64,000 nucleotides of DNA from Callipepla californica brunnescens (Eukaryota > Chordata > Aves > Galliformes > Odontophoridae), in the NCBI GenBank assembly GCA_023055505.1, contig JALIRH010000049.1, positions 2,604,001-2,668,000 of the forward strand, given 5' to 3'. The translations under genes were made by a program, and so were the position numbers. Under the pieces are notes generated by a model. It saw only the letters and a program-made list of their open reading frames with translations, searched no databases and was not told where the DNA came from. Of this stretch, positions 55,872 through 64,000 are shown piece after piece; the first letter of the stretch is position 1, and every line of letters starts with the position of its first letter.

Positions 55872-58338
55872 GTGCTGCACAATTTGCTGCAGTGCGCTGG
55901 TCTGGAGCACCTGGCGCACTACATGGAGAGACACGGGCTGTGGGGGCAGCTGCTGGGCGCTGCCACGTGGAGGGATGGCCTGCGCACCCTCGCCAGGTAC
56001 GGACCCACAGCCCTCCCACACACTGCCCCACACTGCACTGCACACGCTGCCCTACGTGCAGCCCTTCTGCAATAGGGGACAATACAGAGTGTGTGCAGGG
56101 GGTGCTGAGGTGCAGTGGGCGATTAGAAGAGCCACACTGTGAGGCAGGATGGGCTGCTCTGGTCGACCCTCAGCACGGATCTGGTGCTGTCAGACTCCTG
56201 CCCGGGCTCACCCCCCTGCCCTGTCCCACCCCACAGGCTGATGGTGAAGAACTACAGGCACCAGTGCACCCCCATCTTCAGCCACGTGCATATGCTGCTG
56301 CAGAACCACCAGCTGCACTGGAGGGAGGTCCCCGCAATGGTGTTCTACATGGAAGTAGGTTTTGAGACAGCCCGGGGGTCCCTTCAAGGGGATGGGGATG
56401 CGTCAGCCTCCTCCAACTGTGCCACCCGCTCACTGCTGTGCATTGCAGATGCAGAGCTGCTGGGAGTTCCGGACGAACTTCTGCCCTGGCAACATCTTCA
56501 GGAAATACATCCGCAGCGAGCATCCTCAGAGCCAGGAGCTGGCGCTGCGTGGGCTGTGCATCCTGAACGCCAGGAGCATGCATCTGCTGCTGCCCGACGT
56601 GCTGACGTGGCTGCAGGACACGCGGGCCGACGTCAAGCTGCAGGCCCTGCAGCTGCTGCACAACATCGTGGCTCAGCACCCTGGCCACCTGCGAGACGAG
56701 CTCAGCCAGCTGGCGGTGCACCTGCTGTCCTGCTTCAATGAGGTGAAGCGCTCGGGGCGGCACGGAGCAGACAAATCCCCCATTGTGTATCGCTCAGCAC
56801 CAACCCCGTGTCTCCATCCTCCCCCAGGACAACGTTGAAGTGCGCTGCCTCTCCATGGAGCTCTTTGCGCAGCTGCTGGTGCTGCCGGGGAAGAGGCGGC
56901 TGCTGCCGCATCTGGAGACAAGTCTGCTGCCACTCTTCTTCCACATGAATGAGGAGATCCCCAGAGTGGCAAAGGTGGGGGCAGCTCGTGGGTTCGTGAG
57001 GTCACTGCATCACCAAGGCTGGCAAGGGCCTCTAGGGCCACCAGCTCTCACCAGCAATCCCCCCCTTCCCACCCATTCAGTCCTCCCCATATCCCCCCCA
57101 CACCCAGACACTCCCCAGGTTTAGAGAAGTCCTCCCAGATCCATCCCCGTCCTCCCAGGCCCTGTGGATCGGTACTGACGGCAGTGCCACCCCAGGGTGG
57201 GGGCAGCAGGTGGCCCCCATGCTCTCCCGCTGACGATCCCCCATGTCACTGCCCCCCAGGTCGCTCAGAAAGCCCTGACTTGCGTTGCCGAGCTCCTGGG
57301 CTGGCAGCAACTGCGACGCCTGGCCAGCATGGCGGACATGTGCCTGATTGCTGACTGCCTGGTAAAGACCCCCACCTCTCAACCCCCACTTCCCCCACTG
57401 TGGGACCCCCACAGCTATGGCAGAAGGGGGTGGTTGGAGCGCTTTGTGAGTGCCACCTCTACCCTGGTGCTCTCTGCAGGTCCAGAAGGCGGGCCGTGCT
57501 GCAGAGCGCTATGTGCAGCAGAGCGTGGGGCACCTGCACAACCCCCAGGCATCCGTGCGGGAGGCGGCCGTGCTCTTCTTGGGTAAGTCCCAGATCCAAT
57601 GGGTCCCCCTCCCTCTTTCACCCGTGGCTGAACACTGCGGGGTCAGTGCACAACGGGGCAGCAGTAGCCCTAAGGGCTCGTGGGGAAACTATTGGGGTCC
57701 TTGAGGGTTTTTGGGGCACCCCGCGGATCACTGGAGCTTTATGGGGTCATTGTGGCATTGTGTCGGATATGTGCTGGCCACTGGGACACCACTGGTGCCT
57801 TTGGGGGTCATCGGGGCACCGTGGGGGTTCTTGGGTGTTGTTGGGATATTACGGGGGTCCATGGGGTGCCGTGTGAGGTCTCTGGGGGTCACTGGGGCAC
57901 CATAGGGTGGGTCCCTGGGGATGATGGGGGCACATCTGGTTTAGCACGGGGATTCTGAAAGTCTCTGGGACGCCATGGGCGCCCCTGGGCACCGCGTTGC
58001 CAGGTGAGTGCTGACAGTGCTGTGTGCGCAGGGCTCCTGGGGCGACAGCTGAGCAGTGAGAACCCGCAGGAGGTGCAGGACATCCACAAAGGTGAGCAGT
58101 CCTCCCTAAGAAGCGCCTCATGGGGCAGGGGTGGTGGTGCAGCTCCTCTCCGGGGCACTGACGCATCTCCGCTCCTCTCCTCGCAGCCCTGCAGAGCGTG
58201 GAGGAGGATGGCGAGCCGGCCGTGCGCTGCCTGGTGCTGCAGACACTGCTGATCCTCAGAGTGCTGGAAGACGCGCCGCCTGCCAGGCCCAGGGGCACAG
58301 CGCTGTGCCGCTGGTTGTGCAGGATGTGCACGGAGTAG
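55872..58338 (+). CDS. Maestro HEAT-like repeat (MROH) family gene, 3' part, 8 exons
   Basis: Eight exons with GT-AG borders and matching phases: 55872-55996, 56237-56354, 56449-56742, 56828-56974, 57260-57361, 57480-57582, 58032-58091, 58187-58338. Together they are 1,101 nt, i.e. 366 residues plus TAG. The first exon's left border is uncertain (GTGGAG at 55,866-55,871 is the only nearby AG). The product is a string of helical HEAT-type repeats; segments such as LHNLLQCAGLEHLAHYMERH, VKNYRHQCTPIFSH and VAELLGWQQLRRLASM are like avian MROH proteins, an expanded family of poorly known function. The 5' exons are absent because provirus B's LTR lies 91 bp upstream. No stop or frameshift was seen, but without upstream exons it may be an orphaned tail. 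The last intron is G-rich and repetitive. Confidence 0.82.
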
Positions 58339-58359
58339 TGCTGTGCTGCAGGGAACGCA

Positions 58360-58590
58360 TCCCTGGCTCTCAGAAGAGAAGAACAACTCCATGCCGCAGA
58401 GGACACTGCGTTCCCGTTTTCCACTCACAGACAAAGATCCTCCTGCATGCAAGTCCTGGGGTCTTACTCTTTTGCGGCTCATCTCAGCAGTGAAGGTTCC
58501 CTCGTGGTCTCGCCTTCAGCTTTGGAGTAAGGCCTTTGGTTTTGGACACTCTCTCTCACTTCATTTGATCGATTACCTTCAATTCCACCT
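58360..58590 (+). mobile_element. Old LTR-B fragment
   Basis: Resembles the middle of subfamily B LTRs (CTCAGAAGAGAAGAACAACT, then the segment around GGAGTAAGGCCTTTGGTTTTG and the CTCTCT/TTTGAT region). It starts about 20 bp after the MROH stop codon and so may form its 3' UTR. Confidence 0.75.
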
Positions 58591-58645
58591 ATATACATCA
58601 ATATTAACCACAGCTCTAAACTCAAGAGTAACCTCAACCGTCACC

Positions 58646-58797
58646 AGAATCCTATCCCTAAACACAACCCCAATCCCAAACTTAACCCTAACCCTAACCC
58701 TAACCCAAATTCCAAAACAAACCCTATCCGTAAGCATACCCCTACCCCTAATAGTAGCCTAACCCTGCCCTACTCCAAACCCTAATCCTAAGCACTA
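58646..58797 (+). repeat. Interstitial telomeric-like repeat
   Basis: Four exact TAACCC units at 58,683-58,706 within about 150 bp of degenerate CCCTAA-type sequence, C-rich strand on plus. Confidence 0.88.
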
Positions 58798-59246
58798 AGG
58801 ACATGAACTTGGTTCCATTTGGGGGACGTGGCCAGGGCTGCCCGTCGTCTCTGCTTTGCTCTGAGAAACCTTCCTGGAGATGAGCCCTTGTACTTGAGTG
58901 CTGAGCTCTGGGCTGATGGCCCCATCCTTCAGCTCAGTCCTTACACATACACACGCACGCGGAACAATCTGCACAGTCCTGTGCAGCTAGAGCAGTCTGT
59001 GGCGCTGGGCAGAGGGAGCCTGGACACAGCTTTGATATCAGGGGATACAGTTCTCACATACAAAGACGATGATGAAGTAGACGCAGACCAGCATGCCACG
59101 GAAGGATGGGCCCCCACAACCCTTTATCCCATGGTACACTATCGAACCCCAGTCCTCTCCAGTCACGGTCTGGGACAATAGCAGAGACACTGTGAGAAGG
59201 AGCAGGACAGGAATGTTTAGACGTTGTGCTGAGGAACAAGGGTTAC
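58798..59246. other. Unassigned DNA
   Basis: A 120-codon frame on plus and an overlapping minus frame with a leucine-rich run (59,038-59,304) are present, but neither is recognisable. Nothing supported. Confidence 0.4.
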
Positions 59247-59335
59247 TGAGAGTTATTGGTGATAGGTGGATGGTCGGGCTGGATGATTTGTAGGTCTCTT
59301 CCAACCTTGGTGGTTCTAGGATTTTATGATCCTAA
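59247..59335 (+). mobile_element. CR1 LINE 3' fragment
   Basis: CR1 3' UTR-like sequence (GGCTGGATGATTTGTAGG, CTTCCAACC) ending in a TTCTAGGATTTTATGATCC tail. Confidence 0.75.
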
Positions 59336-59356
59336 CCCCAAACCCTGTACCCTAGC

Positions 59357-59973
59357 TGTCAAGGTTTTATGATTACCCGTGCAACCTGGTCTAGGGAGCC
59401 TGCTTTGGCAGGGGGTTGGACCAGATGATCTCTGGAAGTCCTTTCCAAGCCCGACGTTTCTGTGATTCAGGGATTTTTGTTCTCAGCATCCCACATGATA
59501 ACATTGTGTAAGGCCCAGTGAGTTAAAGAATTAATGCTCTAAGTCTGTGGACTTCTAAATTTTTCCAGGTTCCTGGCTCTGAGAACAACTCCATGCCCCA
59601 GAGGACTTGGCGTTGCTGTTTTCCGCCCAGAGGGAAAGATCAAACTGCACACAAGTCCTGGAGTCTTCCTCTTCTTGCTGCTTGTCTCAGCTGCGAGAGC
59701 TCCGTCACCGCTTCACCTTCAGCTTCAGAATAAGGCCTTCAGCTTTGGACACACTCTCTCTCTCTCTCTCTCTCTTTCTGTCTTTTTTTTGTTTGATTTA
59801 CTAGCTTTGATACCAATTATATTGTGTTATTTTTTATTTTGACATCTTATTTATTAAATTAGTTTTCCTCCTTAGATTGTTGCCGCTGTATTGTTTTAGG
59901 CCCATCTCCCTGCCCTTTCCCTTTCTCCCCCTTCCTCTTTCCTGGGGCATGGGTCTGTGGGTCCCTCATCTTT
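59357..59973 (+). mobile_element. Diverged LTR-B copy with CR1 insertion
   Basis: Begins TGTCAAGGTTTTATGATT, is interrupted by a CR1 fragment, and resumes with recognisable LTR-B segments (CCCCAGAGGACTTGGCG, a CT run near 59,755, GGCCCATCTCCCTGCCC) to about 59,973. There is no normal TTGACA end. Confidence 0.8.
59376..59467 (+). mobile_element. CR1 LINE 3' fragment inside LTR
   Basis: CR1 end sequence (GGTTGGACCAGATGATCTC, then GTCCTTTCCAAGCC) with tail TTCTGTGATTC, splitting the LTR. Confidence 0.8.
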
Positions 59974-60049
59974 ATGTTCATTACATTGTGTCCCATCCAT
60001 ACTAGCCCCAGGGCCACGGCACAGGCAATCTCCTGCTTAATTTGCTCAA
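59974..60049 (-). pseudogene. ERVL-like pol scrap, opposite strand to adjacent LTR
   Basis: On the minus strand it encodes FEQIKQEIACAVALGL, matching the reverse-transcriptase/RNase H linker of provirus B near 53,207-53,283. It abuts the LTR-B copy, which is on plus. Confidence 0.75.
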
Positions 60050-60496
60050 AATTGGTCCCACGCAAAATCTCAGCTGATGGTGAGTATCCCATCTGTGACC
60101 CATCACTGCACTGCCCCAGCCCCACACTTGCCCCTGCCATGCCTGCACTGCACAGCACAGATGTGTTTGGGGCGGGGAAGTGTTCCCCAGCACAAGTGTC
60201 CATGGCAGCCCTCATGCCCCTTGCTCCCAACACTCCTGCTTTGCAGCCCCAGTGCTGCCCCAGCTGTGTCCCACACAGCGGTCTGCAGACAGCCCTGCTC
60301 TACCACCAGGAGCGTGGAGATGGCTTCCTCCAGAGTAAGGCTCTGCCATAAACATGCAGTCAGTGCTGGAAATGGACAATGCCAGAGGCTGGGGGTGACA
60401 AGTGTCCAGAGCCATCTTCCTGGTCTGCCCATGACCCGAAGGGCATAGAGAAGAAGGGAAGCGTGGAAGTGAAAAGAGAGCAGCACTGCAAAGACC
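60050..60496. other. Unassigned DNA
   Basis: No supported gene or repeat. It lies inside the right inverted arm's inner end and has no counterpart on the left because provirus A starts there. Confidence 0.5.
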
Positions 60497-63400
60497 GTGT
60501 CCTGCTGCCGTCTGTGGCCATTGGACCTGGGAAGCAGCAGCCCGTTTTCAAACACAGATGAGAGGACAGGCCCACGGGGCAGTGAGGGGCAGCCCCCCGT
60601 GAACACTTAGGCTGCTGCTCCGCAGTGCAGCCGGGCTCTTGGCCCCTGAACTGCTCCTGCATACGTGAGTTGCTCTCCCCCTTTCAGTGAAGATGGGAAA
60701 ACAAAGGAATGGAGACACATGAATTTCTGCTGGCTTCTTTATTGTATTTATCAACAGAGAGCCTTGATCTATAGGTACATGAGTTGAGTGTGCCAAAACA
60801 TGAACGATATGTAGCAGGCCAAGAAGAAAACTTCTTATTAAATCAAAGTCGTGGCAGTGGAAATAATAATGAAGGCAAATATAAACAAGGGATTGTGAAT
60901 TACCATGGGGATCCTGTTAGGCTGATGCGCATTTTTTGGGCGCAGAAGTACGTATTGCTCACTGCAACCTTGAGCTCCTGGTTCCTCAGGCTGTAGATGA
61001 GAGGATTCACTGCTGGAGGCACCAGTGAGTACAGAAATGACACCAGGAGGTCCACAGATGGAGAAGAGATAGAAGGATGCTTCAGGTAGGCAAACGTGGC
61101 AGTGTAGACAAAGAGGGGGACCACGGCCAGGTGGGGGAGGCACGTGGAGAAGGCTTTGTGCCGGCCGAGCACAGAGGGCATCCTCAGCACTGCCCTGAAG
61201 ATCTGCACGTAGGACAGGACAATGAAAACAAAGCACCCAAGATACAAAGAGACACTAACCACAATAAGCCAGACTTTCCTGAGGTATGGCTGCGAGCAGG
61301 AGAGCTTTAACATTTGGGGGATTTCACTGAAGAATTGATTCAAAACATTGCCTTGGCAGAGTGGCAGTGAAAATGTATTGGCAGCGTGCAGCAGGGAATA
61401 GAAAAACCCAGTGCCCCAGGCAGCTGCTGCCACGGTGACACAAGCTCTGCTGCCCAGGAGGGTCCCATAGTGCAGGGGATTGCAGATGGCAACAAAGCGG
61501 TCATAGGACTTGACTGTGAGAAGGGAATAGTCTGCTGAGATGAAGAAAGAAGTAGAAAGAAAGAAAGAAAGAAGACCTGTGCAGCACATCCCAAGTAGGA
61601 GATGGCCCTGCTGTCCCAGAGGGCATTGGCTGCGGCTTTGGGGAGAGTGGTGGAGATGCAGCCCAGGTCGAAGAGGGCGAGGTTGAGGACAAAGAGGTAC
61701 ATGGGGGTGTGCAGGCCGTGGTCGCAGGCTGCAGCTGTGCTGCTGAGGCCGTTGCCCAGGAGGGCAGCCAGGGAGATGCCCAGGAAGAGCCAGAAGTGCA
61801 GGAGCTGCAGCTGCCGCGTGTCTGCCAACGCCAGCAGGAGGAACTCGCTGATGGAGCTGCTGTTGGGCATTTGGTACTGCTGGGTATCAGCACCTGTGGG
61901 CATGAGGACCTGGTCAAGGAGTACAAAAGTTAGTGACAGGTCTTGCAATGGGGGAAATGCTTCTTGAGGTCAGTGATGTAAGCTACACTTCATGAGGTTG
62001 TGTCTGCCACGAAGGCCTCTGCCTTCCTTCTCGGAAGGAAACAGCCATGTCCCTGTGAGGAATGTGCTGGTGCTGTGGTCACAGATTTTCTTTTCAGAGT
62101 TGGTCAGATGAGATCACTTCTACAGCAGAAGTACTTGTAGGCGTCTGTACAACTGACACAAGAAAGACGTGCGTTGCAAATCAAAGTTGTAGGGATCCTT
62201 TTTCTCCTCCGTGGTCTCATCCTACTCATGATGCCCAAAGGGTGCTCGGTGAAGTCAGAAATGCTGAGCACTTCTGCTGCACTCAGTGTGAATGGCTGTG
62301 ACTGAGACCTGAGAGGCAAAGGGATTCACTGCTGCTTCCTGCAGGATAAGGGGAGCTCGCTGGGCTTCTTTCCAGTTGCTGTGAAACAGCAAAGTTTGGA
62401 GATGGAAGGAGAATACACTCCCGTGTTACCTTTCAAAGAAGCCAGACCCTGCTGAGAGAAGAGGAAACGACTGCGCATCACACAACGCCCACCCTTTCTC
62501 AAGGGACGTGAGCAAGATCTCATCACTGCCCTTCTTACAAAGGACACCTAACATTCATTTCACCAACCCCACAGCATTTCCATGCACACAGCTCTCTCTG
62601 CTTCTTCCCTGGACTTTGTTCTTCAGGCTATGGGAAAGATTTGCATCCTGAAGGTCAGCTCACAGCTCTGAAGGACCTCAGGGAGATATTTCCTAACAAT
62701 GGCATCTCACTGAGGGAAAGCCAACTCCTTCCCAGCCTCACAGGCTGCATTGCACACAGCTCCAGGCATTCACTCTCAGCCACTGTGCTTTGCAGAGTGC
62801 GATGGACACGTGCCTGGGGAGATGCTCCTCTGCTCTGCAGGAGTTTGGCACGGGAATCATTTCTACAAGCTGTAGTTAAGTAGGATAAGACCTCCTCGAC
62901 CAGTTACCAAGTGCAAGGAGCCACGCCAGAGTTTTACGAAGTCTTGGACAGTTTGGAAAGCGTGAGAGGTTTTAAGAGTTGCTTCTCAGCTTAAATGAGC
63001 AAGGCCCAACCAGAGTAAGGCTCAGCTCTGTACTTTTTAAGTGACCAAGGACGAGGTCAGGCGTCTGTCTGGTCTGTGATGACACGCTACTGATGGAGAA
63101 CACAAGTGATAGCCTGTAGGACTAAGGGACTAACACTCGCCCTAAGTCTGTGCCTAAATTAAGCAGGAGTTTTCTAACAATATTTTTAACATGTTGAATG
63201 CGAACTGCAGTCCAGTGGAGGATTTTCTTTTCCTCTGTCCCAGATTCTGCAGTCCGGCACAAGTAGTACAATACGCGCTTGTGTCGGACTCAAAAGCTCA
63301 ACAAGAACAGCCCCTCCCTCTTCCCCAGAGGTAAAGAGGGTCCGAGTTACAGAGCAAAGTGATGCCGGCCAGCCAGCTTGTCTGCTTGTATTCCAAGATC

Positions 63401-64000
63401 AGCAGTTAAACCACTTTCACCCAAATGAACATTAGTGGCAAGCATTAATGGCAACATCTCATTCCTGCAAAACTGCTGGTGGTGTCCAATCTCCAAATAA
63501 TCTGATACTGACAGCAGCTCCTTGTGTCGTCCTCTGCTGCACAAAAATTCCTTGAAGAAGGACCTGTTTCCCAGATAAAGCAGCTTAAGGCTCATCACTA
63601 CTAGGAAATTCATCTACTCTCTCAGAAGCATTTTCTTCTAACACACACAAAAAAACACCTCTTGATGTACTTCCACTTCAAGCAGCGAAATGATAGCTGA
63701 AAAATATTAAAATTTGAGTGCAAGTGCTGCCTTGATAGTCCTAGGACAGTGTTTCTTCCCAGCCCTTAATCTTTTCTGTGGGCTGGTCACCCTCCCCCAG
63801 GGTATCCCCTGCAGTATCACACTGGGGTAGCTGTAGCTGTTGCAGCAATGTCCTGAGAAAGTCTGGTTAAAATGCCAACGAGGTGGAGTTGAACCTCATG
63901 TTCTGAAGCTGAGAAAACAAAAACAACACATTGGAAGAGCTACAGAATTGTATTTGTCCTTACAAGTTTCTTTGATCAGAAACCCAGAGGCCTGTCAAGT
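60497..64000 (-). repeat. Inverted duplication, right arm
   Basis: Reverse complement of 31,055-34,566 with about 1% differences and small indels (for example a 3-bp difference matching 32,530). It continues past the window end. 61,871-64,000 contains no supported gene. Confidence 0.95.
60900..61870 (-). pseudogene. Olfactory receptor pseudogene, avian OR14-like, right arm
   Basis: Mirror copy of the left-arm receptor with the same start (MPNSSSISEFLLLALADT) and the same TM motifs (SYDRFVAICNPLHY, NPLIYSLRNQELK). It also breaks in TM3 at the TTTC run (61,554-61,575 as AAAG on plus), but the run is one base longer than on the left. The two halves are therefore offset by two bases here versus one on the left. 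A few replacements separate the copies (for example VFIVLSYVQ versus VFTVLSYVQ). Confidence 0.88.

Noticed and set aside
57583..58031. G-rich repeated intron as a separate gene
   Set aside because: Frames there are degenerate minisatellite between two well-bordered exons.
59038..59304. Small secreted protein on minus with a leucine-rich leader
   Set aside because: The N-terminal part overlaps a CR1 fragment; no conserved continuation or splice evidence.

Overview
This window is vertebrate DNA, almost certainly from a galliform bird and most likely chicken. The evidence is CR1 LINEs with the avian octamer-type 3' tail, two avian endogenous retrovirus (ERV) groups, olfactory receptors of the expanded avian OR14-like type, and a maestro HEAT-like repeat (MROH) gene. 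There are no bacterial or plasmid features. Most of the window is repetitive, as expected of a hard-to-assemble microchromosomal, subtelomeric or similar region.

Layout. 1-20,022 is an 18-bp satellite (unit about CCCATTGATCCCTATGGC); its first ~15.65 kb is built from multi-kilobase higher-order units. A solo LTR sits at 19,290-19,722. A second solo LTR (20,023-27,497) has itself been hit by a 6.9-kb betaretrovirus-like ERV on the minus strand (20,221-27,114). A short satellite block (27,498-28,165) leads into largely non-coding DNA. 31,055-34,566 is one arm of a large inverted duplication carrying an olfactory-receptor pseudogene; the other arm is 60,497-64,000 and runs out of the window. Next to the left arm is an ERVL-like provirus (A, 34,567-38,148) with an intact gag but most of pol deleted. 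A further 2.9 kb of satellite follows, then a minus-strand CR1 fragment, two solo LTRs and assorted repeats up to 46,328.

46,329-55,780 is a second, longer ERVL-like provirus (B: LTR-gag-pro-pol-LTR, no env) split by a CR1 LINE whose 951-codon ORF2 is uninterrupted. Directly after its 3' LTR come eight 3'-terminal exons of an MROH-family gene (55,872-58,338). Then come old LTR and CR1 fragments, a short interstitial telomeric repeat, and the right inverted arm.

Reading the layers together: the satellite was present before several insertions. LTR-B inserted into the satellite, and the betaretrovirus-like ERV then inserted into that LTR; target-site duplications mark both steps. Both ERVL-like proviruses lie at borders between the inverted arms and the spacer, and both lack matching target-site duplications. 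I infer that ectopic recombination between ERV copies (or an assembly join) helped build the palindrome-like structure and may have cut off the 5' part of the MROH gene. No window-scale protein system is evident. The most unusual objects are the higher-order 18-bp satellite, the 3.5-kb inverted arms, the ERVL-like Gag with hydrophobic N-terminal segments and a single amber codon between gag and pol, and the intact CR1 ORF2.
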